The notes: generated by a model from the sequence alone, not told the origin. A stretch of DNA of 64,000 nucleotides from Torymus aiolomorphi (GCA_036365515.1 CM070873.1:79956029-80020028), one strand, 5' to 3'. Counted from the first letter of the stretch, positions 50,320-61,689 are shown. A program made the numbers and translations.

Positions 50320-51786
50320 TCAACGTGCTCCAGCTTCCAGTTCGTACAGTTGTATATTATAAGCTGAGCGCTGAGTAGGTCTCTTCGGTTTAATCATATA
50401 TTGAAATGTTTTTAGATTAAAGGCATGATCCTTTTGCAGTACTGCCCATTTTGATTCCAGTAAGCCAAATGCACACTCTATATTTATGCGTGCTCGAGTA
50501 ATTCTATAATTGTATATTTTCTGCGTATGATTTAAAATAATTCTTCTATTATATGGCTTCATAAGATGCTTATGTAATGCAAAAATATTGTCTGCTACAA
50601 AAAAATATGGCATGCATACATTGCTTCCTGGTAATGGACATGGTTCTGGGATTTCTAATTCACCATTATCAATCAATTCTTTTAAATTACTCTTATTAAA
50701 TATACTTGCATCATTGGCTGAACCTATATTATAATAACATAAGTACTATGTTATGATAAAAATTATTTAATGATATGCAAATATGTAAAAAGAAATCATA
50801 TTGTAATTAATTAAAACTCACCATACTCTCCAAAATTGAACCATGTAAAGCGTCTATTTGCATCACATGAAGCCATTAAAACCAAACTAAAAAAACTTTT
50901 ATAGTTGTAAAATACAGATCCTGAATGAGGTGGTTTCTTAATACTGAAATGCTTCCCGTCAATTGCTCCCAGACAATGAGGTACATTCCACTGTTCTTCA
51001 TACTCTCTGGCTATTTTTAACCAAGTATTTTTATTTAGAGGAGGGAAATAAAGTGGCATCAGTTTTTCCACAATTACTGAGCAAACTTCGCAGGCAATCA
51101 ATTTGAACATTGTTGACTTTCCGATTCTATAAAATGTTGAAAAAAACTGAGGATTACCTCCCTGATGTAAAAAACTAAAAATCATACATAGTTCTTTTAG
51201 CAATAAGAATAATTTCATCAAATCTTATGTTCAAAATAAATATGACCATATCAACATACCTCAAAACTATAGCAAGTTTTTAACTCTGCTGACAGAGGTT
51301 TTCGTGGACCAGATCGTGTCAATCTTCTTCTTACTATGTTTAATAGTCTATCAAACGTTGCAACGGAAAGCCCGATGAATCTTTTGAATTCTTCATGATC
51401 TTGAAGTTTAAAATAGACAAAGATCAGTCGATAACCACCTAGGGTATCTCTGATGTGGTTTTTAAGATGTGGTTTTACCCACCACCTTCGAATTGTTAAT
51501 GCTTTTCTTAATTTTAATAAACGTTCTAATTTCAATAGACATAACCACACATAAAACATATTTAATACTTTTAATAAATCCATTTTCGTAAATAATTTTC
51601 TCTTTAACGTGCTCCGATTTGCATGATCTATATGTGCGCTATTCAACGGGAGAGAGTCAGAGTATATAGGTCTGTTCCTTTAAATCCTGTGGAAATATGT
51701 TACCTAGATGTCGAACAACACTTTCTTTTTGGTATGGCACAAAGCTCATGGCACAAAGCTCATGGCACGTAATGTGGATTCGCTGT
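50320..51786 (-). pseudogene. PIF/Harbinger transposase, right inverted copy
   Basis: Mirror copy on the minus strand. The arm of identity is 50,653-51,786; 50,250-50,652 is the loop and continues this copy's last exon. Exon 1 has one extra A near 51,280 (LSAEL then a shift). Exon 2 (about 50,823-51,174) is intact through GAIDGKHF, YKSFFSLVLMASCDANRRF and FGEYG. Exon 3 carries VADNIFALHK (second Asp) and RINIECAFGLLESKW (catalytic Glu). The C-terminus after KWAVLQKDHAFNLK lacks the usual H-N-F end and looks truncated. So this copy has the catalytic triad but a broken N-terminus. Confidence 0.85.
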
Positions 51787-51909
51787 TAACTTTTCATTTT
51801 GGAGCATATACACATCGTCCGTGATTTATAAATATCATAGACATGCAACTGCTCATTTTTTTGTAAGAATATACGAATGGAACGGAACGGCAGAGCTAAG
51901 CTTCAGCGC

Positions 51910-52053
51910 AGGGGCCTTTCTACATATGTGTGTTCTGTCTGTTCTGTGTGTTCCCGACAAAGACAGATAGATCTGTTCCGTTTATGTAAGACAGAGACAG
52001 ACATAGAAAGAAGTTGTCTAGAACAGACAGAACACACATATGTAGAAAGGGCC
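51910..52053. repeat. Palindrome with CATATGTGTGTTCTGTCTG arms
   Basis: GGGCCTTTCTACATATGTGT and its reverse complement ACACATATGTAGAAAGGCCC-like arm enclose about 70 bp containing further TCTGT/ACAGA pairing. Lies just inside the right end of the composite element. Confidence 0.8.
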
Positions 52054-52119
52054 CAGCAGCAGCACGGCGCAGCACGGCGCGGCGCAGCGCAGCGCGGCGC
52101 TTATGTACATTCTCCCCTA

Positions 52120-52343
52120 CATAAGAGCGTTTGCACGCGGGCGCACGCGTATGCACGCGTAAGATAACTAGTAATTGTCGATGCAGCCAACGTGAAAAAT
52201 TTAGTGCCTCCAAAGAAAGCAGAGTACGAACAGCTTTTTTTGGGAGGCACTAAATTTTTCACGTTGGCTGCATCGAAAATTACTAGATATTCCCTAGTTG
52301 CATACACGTGCGCCCGCGTGAAAACGCTCTTATGCCTCTTATG
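52120..52343. mobile_element. 224 bp foldback abutting previous element
   Basis: The left arm starts CATAAGAGCGTTTGCACGCG and the right arm ends CGCGTGAAAACGCTCTTATG. Inner stems GTGAAAAATTTAGTGCCTCC pair with GGAGGCACTAAATTTTTCAC. TA lies on both sides, and the left TA is the same one that ends the composite element. Confidence 0.85.
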
Positions 52344-53082
52344 TAGCCTTATGTAGCGGGGGCCTAGGGCCTGTACACCGACCGATAAATGTGCAAAAGA
52401 GAAACGTACACCCAGTGGACAGTGATTCGCGTAGAAAATGCTAGAATCCCATTGGACAATTCCAATGGAAGGTTAATGGTTACACCCGAATTGGCTAATG
52501 GGATTGTAGGATTTTGAAACTGAGGGGGCACGTTCCAGTTCAACGCGAGCGAATCAATGTCTACTTACAAGATAAGCTTCTGACGACGACCGCGAGTGGC
52601 ACCAGCAACCGGACGCAACGCGCGAATATCGTGCCGCCAGCCGCCGGAACGTGTGCGCGTGCGCTCGGAACGTCGCTTTGCAGGAAGCGAGGTTCGAAAG
52701 AGGAAAGGCAGGCATTTTCTGCGTCTCTTCTTTAGTGACGGTTTAAACGGCGGCATCTTTCCTCCATTGCGACCAAAGCAATTGAAAGGATTTCCCTCGA
52801 CACGAGGTAAGCAATTGACGATAAGGATATTTTTAACTACTTTTATTCATTTGATCTATCGGAAAAATAAATTATTTTATCAAATTAAGATTTATTTGCT
52901 CCTGGAGATGTATTTACCCGCACATTCACGTGGTGTTCTTAACCTAGAAAATTTCGTTTACAGCGTGCCTAATGATATTTCGAAAATTTTTTTAATTTTG
53001 ACTTGTAGATGTGTTTCAAATTGTGACTTTATTTAGATTTTGGTGATGGAAAGTATGATTCTATAGCAATTTATCGTTGCAG
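52344..53082 (+). promoter_or_regulatory. RBM34 promoter, 5' UTR exon and first intron
   Basis: CpG-rich 52,500-52,800 with CTTTCCTCCATTGCGACC, a pyrimidine-rich start typical of nucleolar and translation genes. ACGAG|GTAAGC at 52,806 is a good donor. AT-rich sequence follows to TTATCGTTGCAG at 53,082. A non-coding exon 1 spliced to the exon with the ATG is inferred. The transcription start is not fixed. Confidence 0.55.
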
Positions 53083-53090
53083 GTCTGATT

Positions 53091-55173
53091 ATGACAAAGG
53101 CTCAAACTCTTAAAAAGGAGAAAAAAGAGAAAAACATGGGTGTTAAAGACGGTTTAGTTGCTAAGAAGAAGCAGCAGCAGAAATTGAAAAGTACAGCTAC
53201 AGGAAAAGTTGCCTTAGTAAACCCTAAGAAGCCACAAAATGGCAATAACGCCAATGGCTCTCCATCTAAGACACCTAAAGGTAAAGGTGGTAAGAATTTA
53301 CCCAAAAAAGAGAAGTTGGAGGTGAAAAAGGAGGAGTTGAAAGATGAGGATGATGAATCGATGGAAGATTTGGAAGACGAAACTGCTGAAAATAAGGGTG
53401 TAATGATGTTCAAGGGTGTGAAAAAGGAAGAGGATGACTCTGACGATGACACTGATGATGATGACTCTGATGATGATGAAGTGGGTGAGGGTGGACAGGT
53501 TGGTGAAGATAGTAGCGATGACACCGACGACGACGATGATGATGATGATGACGACGATGATGATGAAGATGAAGATGACGAAGTTGGTACAGGCTCAGCG
53601 TTAAAAGTACTCCTTGGAGATAGTATCGCAGATGACGATGATGACGGAGACTTCAACGAGGAAGATGAAAGCGACGAGGATGACGATATCTCCGAGGATG
53701 AGGAGATTACAGTTAAAAAATTACAAGCAGAGCACGAACAGGAAGATGATGACGATGATGACGAGGACGACGAGGACGACGAGGACGACGAGGACGACGA
53801 CGACGACGAAGACGAGGATGAAGAAGGTGTTGGATTAAAAGCTCTTCTAGGAGACAGCCTGGCAGATGATAATGATGACGAAGATTTTGAAGATGATGAT
53901 GATGATGATGATGATGATGATATTAGTGATGAGAGTGAAGACGATGATAAGAATAAGAGTGGTCAGGAAAAATCACCTAAGAAAAAACAAGAAAAGGGTG
54001 AAAAATCTTCTCCTGTTAAACTTACGCCTAAACAACAGGCTAAGCTTGATGCTAGAACAATATTCGTTGGTAATGTACCGAAGGATACATCTGTAAAAGA
54101 AATAAAAAAATTGTTTAAGCCTTTTGGAGAAATAGATAGTGTTCGCTTTCGAGGAGTTGTTCCAGAAGATAGTAGAATGAGTGCAAAGGTAGCAACTATC
54201 ACAAAAAAAATGCATCCTAAGGTTACATCAGTATATGTTTATATTGTATTTAAAGAAGAGGATTCGGTCGAAAAAGCTTTAAAAGTTAATGGACAAAAAT
54301 TAGGTGATAATATACTTAGAGTTGATCTATCAAATACAAAAAACAAACAACATGATCAGAAAAAAGCTGTTTTTCTTGGGAATTTACCTTTTGGTTAGTA
54401 ATTTTTTTTTTTTTATACTTGAAAGTTTTTAAATGAAATCGAAGTACCAAATTATTACATCACTAGTATATTCAAACTAATTTTTCAATAATTTCAGATG
54501 TCACAGAAGATGAAGTTCATGCACACTTCACATGTTGCGGCAAAATTGAGTCTGTGAGAATAGTTAAAGACCGTAGATCCGGATTAAGCCGTGGAATTGG
54601 ATATATCAATTTTGTTGAGGAAGATTCAGTTATTCTAGCAATGGAACTAAATGATTCTAAATTACAAAATAGACAAATTAGAGTTAACTCATACAACCCC
54701 GAGTCCAAAGGAAAAAAAAGGAAACTAGCTGATGATGCAAAGAAACAGGAAAAGCAAACAAAAAAGTTTAAGGACAATAATAAAGGGAAGGCAGTAGCAG
54801 CTGAAGTAAGTATTAATGTACTACTTGTTAATATTATAGAAACACATTTATTTAATATTTTAAATTTTGTTTTATTTTACTTTTACAAAAAAAGGAACCT
54901 TTAAAATTGTAATTATTAAACTAATTTTATATACTTATTTACTATTTGTAGGGGACTGTTGGACAAAAAAAACAGAAGTCACAAGGAGAAAAGAAGAGAG
55001 AGAAATCCACTGGTAGTGAGTCAAGCCCATCTCCTGTTAAAAAAGAAAAGAGTGCATTCCAAGGACAGAAAGCAGAGGGAAAGAAAAAGTCCAAAGCTAA
55101 CAAAACAGACAAGAAAAAGAAAATTATGGCTCAGAAACTGACAGCTACAAAAAAATCCGTAAAGACTGAATAA
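53091..55173 (+). CDS. RBM34: RNA-binding protein 34 (Nop12 homologue)
   Basis: Coding exons 53,091-54,393, 54,498-54,805 and 54,952-55,173 give 610 codons. Junctions: G|GTTAGT...TTTCAG|AT, GAA|GTAAGT...TTTGTAG|GGG; all keep frame. Layout: Lys-rich N-terminus; very long Asp/Glu tract (about residues 80-300); RRM1 from about 322 (RTIFVGNVPKD, then IDSVRFRGVVPED); RRM2 from about 425 (KAVFLGNLPF, RNP1-like GIGYINF); basic tail with SAFQGQKAEGKKK. The SVRFR plus paired RRM and FQGQKA tail fit RBM34/yeast Nop12, a nucleolar factor in 60S pre-rRNA processing. The acidic tract is longer than I recall for the family. Convergent with CDPF1 to the right. Confidence 0.9.
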
Positions 55174-55406
55174 ATTATACGTTGATTTTAATTTGTGGTC
55201 TTAAGTATATTTTTTGTATTTTAATCAAAATGAATGAGTGCTTACAAAATACTATTATAATGTTGTAATCAGTGATTCACAACCATTAACTTTAAGAATC
55301 ATTGTTAATTTAAATATCTAAAGATGTGTGCATGTATCTGATGTATGTTTAAAATGAAAATGTATGTTTATAAAGGATTGTATGATTGATAATTATTGTT
55401 TCTTAT
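55174..55406. other. Shared 3' region of convergent RBM34 and CDPF1
   Basis: 233 bp between the two stop codons. AATAAA overlaps the RBM34 terminator (55,169-55,174). No other feature seen. Confidence 0.5.
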
Positions 55407-55826
55407 TCATACTTCCTCTTCATTAGCATGGCTAAAACTACTTATTTTATTTTTTAATTTATGTGGGAAATGCTGTACATTATTTAAAGCACAAATTTTA
55501 CAGAAACGTTTAGCATAAAATGTACTACAGTCCATACAAACTGAATTTTTACAAATACTACAATCGGCACCAAGAATCAAAATATCTCCTTTGTTAGGAG
55601 GGCTGAATGGATCTTTCATAATATAACAATCTTCAAGAAAAGATAAATGCTTTACAAAAGTTGGTTTATTTCCTTTGTAATCATAGTGTTCTTCTAGGTT
55701 GCAAACAGAACACTTCCATGTACCACCTAAATCTTTTTTCTTATCCTTGGTAATATCAACATTGTCTAAACTAGAATTTAAAAGAGTAGATGTGTCATTT
55801 ACTGAAGTGCCTGCAACTATTTCCAT
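55407..55826 (-). CDS. CDPF1: Cysteine-rich DPF motif protein 1
   Basis: 139 codons in one exon, ATG at 55,826. Variable first 35 residues, then WKCSVCN (C39, C42), E-E-H-Y-D-Y-K-G-N-K-P-T-F, YIMKDPFSPP with the family-naming D-P-F (72-74), LGADCSICKNSVCMDCS (C89, C92, C97, C100) and FCKIC (C109, C112). The paired Cys suggest zinc binding. Matches vertebrate and insect CDPF1, a small conserved protein of unknown role. Length is normal for the family. It lies 402 bp downstream of IBA57 on the same strand and converges with RBM34. Confidence 0.93.
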   Translation of the reverse strand: MEIVAGTSVNDTSTLLNSSLDNVDITKDKKKDLGGTWKCSVCNLEEHYDYKGNKPTFVKHLSFLEDCYIMKDPFSPPNKGDILILGADCSICKNSVCMDCSTFYAKRFCKICALNNVQHFPHKLKNKISSFSHANEEEV

Positions 55827-56228
55827 CCTAAAACAAATATTTTTTTATCCAGCTGTGCAAAAGTGAGATGCAGTTTGATTGTTTAAAAAGTATTAATTTT
55901 GAATATTTTTTTTTATAAAAAAAAATGAAAATGAAATTAGTTTAATTTTTTTATGTTGAAAATAAAGATTCATTGAAAACATTTTATAGTATAAGAATTT
56001 GAATAATAGATTATTTTATGTATAAAAAGTTATTTTTTGAAATAAAAACTAATTTTTCTTTAATATATTTTTAAAAAATGCCAACTAAATTATTGAACAT
56101 GTAAAAATTTGCTTATATAACATTGTAAAATATTGGGTATTAATGGCAAAAATAGTATCAAAACGATTTAAAAATACGTTTATTTACATAAAACATTTTA
56201 ACTCACAAATATAACAAATCTTTTAACA
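55827..56228. other. CDPF1 upstream and IBA57 downstream region
   Basis: 402 bp, very AT-rich. Expected to hold the CDPF1 promoter and the IBA57 polyadenylation site. No clear motif recognised. Confidence 0.4.
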
Positions 56229-57323
56229 TTAATTTTTACTAGTTTTAATTAAAGCTTCTATTTTTTGAGATTCTTGTGCCCACCATTGAGGTTTGATAAG
56301 TTTTAAAACAAAATTTTTAGTGGTCAGAGTTTTGGAGGCTAAAGCTTCTGCAATTCTGATCAGTCCTAAAACATGTTTTCCTTCTTGACCAATAATTTTT
56401 CCTACCACTTTTCCAGATTCATTTGTAACTTTGTCGTCATATTCCAGCTTTTTATCATAAGTGTCATTCAATACTAATGGCATTAAGCGTTTTCTAACAA
56501 CACCAGTATGATGAGTTCGAGCAGTTAATTCTTGTCCAATATAACAGCCTTTATGAAAACTTACACCATGCAAATAATCGCAATTGATTTCTAAAGGAAA
56601 TGATGTGCCAACTGGGAGATCTTCGACACCTTCTCCAATACCTAATTTGTATCGAAAGGCTTTGTAATTAGAAGAACTATTTTCTATCATGATGTCTGGC
56701 TCTAAATGTTTAACAATTTCATTATGTGTAACAGTTGACTCAGTTAAAATTCTTATTCCTAATTCGACTATTCTAGGATCACTATATATTGAAATTTTAT
56801 TGACTAGTTTACTAGATTTGGTATCATTTGTTCCACAAGGAAAAATCCTTCCCTCTAGTTTTGATTCTTTTTCTAGGTTTTGAGAATCTTGTAAAACTAC
56901 ATTATTGTCATAGACAGTCCAAACTTTCATCTGATCCCCCATTGTTTGAATATCCACCTTTTTCCTCAATTTATACATTTTTAAATGTTTTAATAAATTA
57001 TTAACAATCATTGAATCACATTCGACATACAACATTCCTTCTTCATGAGTTTTATAGATAATTGTATCATACAGCACTCGGCCTTTAATATTTAAGAAAA
57101 CTGAATAGATACTCATTGCTCCATCTTTCAAGTGCTTCATATCATTAGTAATTAATCCTTGAAGAAATTCTGATACATCATCTCCTGTCAAGCGAAGTAG
57201 AGTTCTATGCTTTAATTGTGTAAGAGATTTTGCAGACATTTGCGTAGAATTGCATCTGGTCCAACTTCGAGTAAGGTAATCCTTTGCAATACGCAGTACT
57301 GAAATTCTTGGTAACTTCAGCAT
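56229..57323 (-). CDS. IBA57: Mitochondrial Fe-S assembly factor IBA57 (CAF17)
   Basis: 364 codons, ATG at 57,323, single exon. The basic, Ser-bearing N-terminus (about residues 1-35) fits a mitochondrial targeting peptide. LKHRTLLRLTGDDVSEFLQGLITND (37-61; quoted in parts: LTGDDVSEFLQGLITND) and GRVLYDTIIYK open the GcvT/YgfZ-like fold. HKGCYIGQELTARTHHTG (257-274) holds the diagnostic K-G-C-Y-x-G-Q-E motif, with its conserved Cys at 260, followed by VVRKRLMPL. IBA57 works with ISCA1/ISCA2 to build [4Fe-4S] clusters for aconitase, lipoate synthase and respiratory complexes. Length is normal for the family. Neighbour CDPF1 follows on the same strand. Confidence 0.95.
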   Translation of the reverse strand: MLKLPRISVLRIAKDYLTRSWTRCNSTQMSAKSLTQLKHRTLLRLTGDDVSEFLQGLITNDMKHLKDGAMSIYSVFLNIKGRVLYDTIIYKTHEEGMLYVECDSMIVNNLLKHLKMYKLRKKVDIQTMGDQMKVWTVYDNNVVLQDSQNLEKESKLEGRIFPCGTNDTKSSKLVNKISIYSDPRIVELGIRILTESTVTHNEIVKHLEPDIMIENSSSNYKAFRYKLGIGEGVEDLPVGTSFPLEINCDYLHGVSFHKGCYIGQELTARTHHTGVVRKRLMPLVLNDTYDKKLEYDDKVTNESGKVVGKIIGQEGKHVLGLIRIAEALASKTLTTKNFVLKLIKPQWWAQESQKIEALIKTSKN

Positions 57324-58221
57324 TTTGAATTTCCTGTTATAGATCTTTCTTTTACTATTAGAAATTAAAGATGTTAGGTTACATAAAAAGATTAAAATTT
57401 TTTAGTGTATTATATTTTGGTAATTTTATATTAAAATCACTTTATATTAAAATTTATTTTATATAAGCAAATTTTTACACATTGCAAGTAGTTATAATAT
57501 AAACAATTAAAAACTTGATTATAGACTTTTTGTTTCTCTAACCTCTCTGTGCGTTTTCGACTTTAGAATACAATAAAAACGTTGTCAGCATTCGATAACT
57601 TTTTATTTACAGTTAATCATTTTGATAAGCTAAAAACTAAATTGACTAAATAATTAATTAAAATGTAACTAATATTATGCAAAAGTTCGGCATTTAAATA
57701 TAAAATATGCACCGAACACATGACAATACGACTATACGACATATGCATTTGATATGCAATAACTACTGAATGGGAACACGGAAAATTTTGAAATGGAAAG
57801 AACGTAAGTAACGAAAATCAGGAATGAATGTTAACCAATCACATTTGAGTTATAAGAGACTTGTGATACTAATTTATAAAATATTTCATATGATTTTGAA
57901 AATTGAAAAATAAAAAGAAATTGTTTTTAAATAGTTCGTAAAATATTCTGCGTTTTATTGAAAATTATTTTATTGGATATTCTATAATCTTTACATTTTA
58001 ACATTAAAAAAGAGGTTAAAAATGTGTTCCGGAAAACATAACACGCTAAATATACGCACAATCGCACAACTCAGCCGAATTTCGGAAAATCGGAACATAA
58101 CTGCCATTGGTTGGCTTCTTTACCGCCTTACTTCGAATCTTGCTTATACAAATGTATTTAATTTGTATTCCCATGTAAATTAGTACACTGGAAATAGATG
58201 TTCATGAAGACTTAATTCGAT
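57324..58221. other. IBA57 upstream region
   Basis: AT-rich, with the IBA57 5' UTR and promoter presumably at 57,324-57,600. No second gene was seen reading away to the right. Nothing else recognised to 58,221. Confidence 0.4.
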
Positions 58222-58388
58222 AGCTGAAAGTGTCAGAATAATAATGTGAAAATAAATTGAAAGTAGTCAGAAAAGGCTTTATAATACTAATTTGCTTCTT
58301 TCTCGTGATGGAAACACTTTACACTATGAAAGACGAATCACACAATTCCATATGAATATCAATGATGTACATTGATTTTTCTTTCTTA

Positions 58389-58922
58389 CAAGGAAGGTAC
58401 CCCAAGTGTCAGTCGCCGATTTTGATAATATTGCAATATGTTATAGTACTTAGAAAAATAAGAATATACGTATTTTTTTTATCGGCCGATATTCACTTTT
58501 AAAGGGTAAAATTTACCCCTAAAGTTCACCCCCGAAAATCGGTTTTTTGCAATATTTCATAAACAAATAAAGATATCTTCATAAAATCAACGCCAAAATA
58601 TTTAGAATAAAGAAGACTATAAACTGCACCATTTTCAATTTTAGGGGTTGCAACCCCTATTTTTAAAAGAGCAAAATTTTATTTTTTTAAGCGATTTTCG
58701 GCTACAAAAATATTAGTACGTTGTATATTTTTTAAAAATGTATTCTATTTGAAAGAATATGGAAATGTAAAGTTGAAATATCGAGGTTTTTGAAGAAATA
58801 ATATTTTTAGGGGTAACTACCCTTGATTATATTTTTTTCATTAATTAAGTTTTCACGAGTTTTGTGACCTTAAAATTCACTTACATAAAATGAGATTGAT
58901 TAAAAAAATGAATATTTATAAT
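58389..58922 (+). repeat. Dispersed repeat B, copy 2
   Basis: Direct counterpart of 29,841-30,375, highly similar throughout. Preceded at 58,222-58,283 by a fragment also seen at 27,173-27,238 (GTGAAAATAAAT context) and followed at 58,997-59,142 by repeat C. Confidence 0.85.
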
Positions 58923-58996
58923 AAATATCAGGATAACGTACAAATTTAAGCAATTAAAATTATTTTTAAAATCTACACATGTTTGAAACCCATTTG

Positions 58997-59200
58997 CTGT
59001 GAAAAGTTACTGAAGTAAATATCGTTTCAAATCAAATACATTAGTTTTTGTTTTTGTAATGCCAAGCAATAGTCCAAATTATATGATTTTGTTAGCTGTT
59101 CCAAAACTAGGCACTGTTCCGCAACTGGTACTTTTACCTTAATAAAACATTATTTAAAAATATAAAAACTAAAATTGCTGTTTCGACCCGGAGTTGGCTC
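58997..59200 (+). repeat. Dispersed repeat C copy 2 plus 47.7 kb fragment
   Basis: 58,997-59,142 matches 28,530-28,672. It runs directly into 59,143-59,200, which matches 47,667-47,723. The junction shows one repeat inserted in or joined to another. Confidence 0.7.
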
Positions 59201-60390
59201 ATTACGTGATGGTAAATCTAAGTAGATTTAAGTTTAATTATAATTAATTTTAAGCGTAAAATAAACATGGTAAGAGCCTACAAAAAAAGTCGAATAGACT
59301 TAACTATACGGAGAGATAGACGCAACTAGCTTTAAAAGTGTGACGACAATTGAGCAGCCTCCACAAATACTTCATCCGACTGTCGCCTCTTTACCAGAAG
59401 ATACTATTATTTTGGAAGTGCACGTATTTTGATCTTATACCAGTTCCGAATCCCATTTCGATGCATAATCAGCCTTATAATATGGCTCTTGCTAAACGAC
59501 CGTCAGATTTCACGAGAACACATATACCTATATATTAGTAAAACGTAACCTTCAATTTTCGGTAGTTGAAGAATTGACGCTTGAATAAAGAAAAAAAAAC
59601 CGCTGCTAACTGCTTTAGCAGAATGCTTTCTCAAAGAGAATTGATAATTTACATCAAATAATATTTTAAAATGTATATTTTAATATAAAATTTCATTTTT
59701 TCTTCATATCTCATTTTCCATAAATACATTATTCAAAATTATCTAAAAAATTATATTTAAATTAGTTATGTAGTAATTATAATTAAATTACAAAAATATT
59801 GATTGATAGGTAATTTCAAAACATTTAAGAAAATTGGATTAGTTCCGACCAATATCCAAACCCGAAAAAAATTATTTTTGATTTTTCCATATTCTTCTTA
59901 TTTTTTTTAACCGACTTAAAATTATGCGATCGGGTCGACAAAAATATGGATTGATAGGTAATTTCAAGACCTTTCAGAAATGGGCCTACTTCCAACTGAT
60001 ATCCAAACCCAGAGCGACAAAAATTATTTTCGACTTTTCTTATAATTTAATAATTCTTATAATTTCTTATATTTTTCTTTATTTTTTCCCATCAGGCCGA
60101 CAAAAATATGGATTATTAGGTAATTCCAAGACCTTTAAGAAAATGCAACTAATTTCACGCGATATCCAAACCCACAGCCAAAAAAATATATTTTCGATCT
60201 TTCCATATTGTTCTTTATTTTTTTCAACCGACTTAATATTATACGATCGGGCCTGAAAAAATATGGATTGATAGGTAATTTTAAGACCTTTTAGAATATG
60301 GAACTACTTTAGACCGATATCCAAACCCAGAGCCGAAAAAAATATTTTCGATTTTTCCATATTTTTCTTTATTTTTTTTAACCGACTTAA

Positions 60391-61117
60391 GGCGGGGGTA
60401 TGGTTAATTCGTAAAAAAATGGGTCATTTTTAATGATTTTTATATTCGCTCCAGTAAATGAAAATTTATTTTAATAAAAAGTATACGATTCAGTAACTAT
60501 TGTACAATATTCTGTGAAATTTTCATTGAAAAATATTAAAAATTAAGCCGTTGGCAGCAATTCTGCGGAGGTGCCTTGAGAAAATGTTGTTTTGCGGTGG
60601 ACAGCATATCTCAGCACTGGATCGTCTGAAATTAAAAATTGAAACAGATATCGTTAGATAAGCACATTCTCGAGGTAACAACGAGAGGGATTTTTTTTTT
60701 TTTTTCGAATTTTCAATTTTTGGTGACATAAAAACAAAACTTTGACATAAAAACACCGATTTTTGCTAAAAAAATTGACATATTTGTTACTGTAAAATTG
60801 TTAATAATTAAAAAAAAAAAAGCTCTCGTTACCTCGAGAATGTGCTTATCTAACGATATCTGTTTCAATTTTTAATTTCAGACGATCCAGTGCTGAGATA
60901 TACTGTTCACCGCAAAACAACATTTTGTCAAGGCACCTCCGCAGAATTGCTGCCAACGGCTTAATTTTTAATATTTTTCAATGAAAATTTCACAGAATAT
61001 TGTACAATAGTTACTGAATCGTATACTTTTTATTAAAATAAATTTTCATTTACTGGAGCGAATATAAAAATCATTAAAAATGACCCATTTTTTTACGAAT
61101 TAACCATACCCCCCCCC
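60391..61117. mobile_element. 727 bp foldback in duplicated TTAA
   Basis: Ends GGCGGGGGTATGGTTAATTC and its near-complement GAATTAACCATACCCCCCCC. The arms run about 310 bp each to a 100 bp AT-rich centre. TTAA at 60,387-60,390 and at 61,118-61,121 flanks it. The neighbouring tandem units read ACCGAC-TTAA-AATTATGCG uninterrupted, so this is a precise insertion into TTAA with duplication, as piggyBac-type elements make. Ends do not start with CCC as classic piggyBac does; superfamily is inferred from the target only. Confidence 0.88.
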
Positions 61118-61527
61118 TTAAAATTATGCGATCGGGCCGACAAAAATACGGATTGATAGGTAATTTCAAGACCTTTCAGAAAATGGAACTACTTCAGACC
61201 GATGTCCAAATCCAGAACCGAAAAAAAATATTTTCGATTTTTCCATATTTTTCTTTATTTTTTTTAACCGACTTAAAATTATGCGATCGGGTCGACAAAA
61301 ATATGGATTGACAGGTAATTTCAAGGCCTTTCAGAAATGGGCCTACTTCCAACCGATATCCAAACCCAGAGCGAAAAAAAATATTTTCGATTTTTCCATA
61401 TTTTTCTTTATTTTTCCGATCAACTATATAATTGAAGTTGCACAACTTCAAAATGAACTTTAGATATCTGCCAAAGATAAACTTGATACCTCTGTCCATT
61501 TTCGAGTTATGCCGCGGACAAATTCAT

Positions 61528-61556
61528 TAGACACACACACACACACACACACACAT
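61528..61556. repeat. (CA)n microsatellite
   Basis: Short CA tract near the right end of the 2 kb repeat element. Confidence 0.9.
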
Positions 61557-61689
61557 TCATACACACAGAAATTTTCTAGAAAACGCATATTTCGACTCAG
61601 GGAGCTCAGAAATATCGAAAATCATCGAAATCTCGGGGTCGAAAAATTTCACCGTTACCAAGCTTTCTCTTTGAGAAAGCAATAGACAA

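Larger units (their letters stand above)
48541..52117. mobile_element. TA-flanked composite element around Harbinger palindrome
   Basis: The left end GGGAGAATGTACATAAGCG (48,541) is matched by CGCTTATGTACATTCTCCCC ending at 52,117, with TA just outside both. The next 10-15 bp inside (GCGCTGCG) also pair. Inside are a diverged Harbinger fragment, a 1.13 kb inverted duplication of another Harbinger transposase and a small palindrome. The ends match the 238 bp foldback at 62,420-62,657, so the family has both short and long members. One end has an extra C, so exact borders are uncertain by 1 bp. Confidence 0.6.
59622..61681. mobile_element. 2 kb repeat element with GCTTTCTCAAAGAGAA ends
   Basis: GCTTTCTCAAAGAGAA at about 59,624 and TTCTCTTTGAGAAAGC at about 61,665 are inverse copies. 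Inside are six tandem units of about 145-165 bp (59,795-60,390 and 61,122-61,435) carrying CCGACTTAAAATTATGCGATCGG, read in parts as ATGCGATCGG and TATGGATTGATAGGTAATTT. A CA microsatellite is near the right end (61,531-61,556). A separate foldback interrupts the units. No intact transposase. Confidence 0.6.

Noticed and set aside
53102..53656. 184-codon Ser-rich minus-strand frame
   Set aside because: Antisense shadow of the RBM34 Asp/Glu triplet tract.
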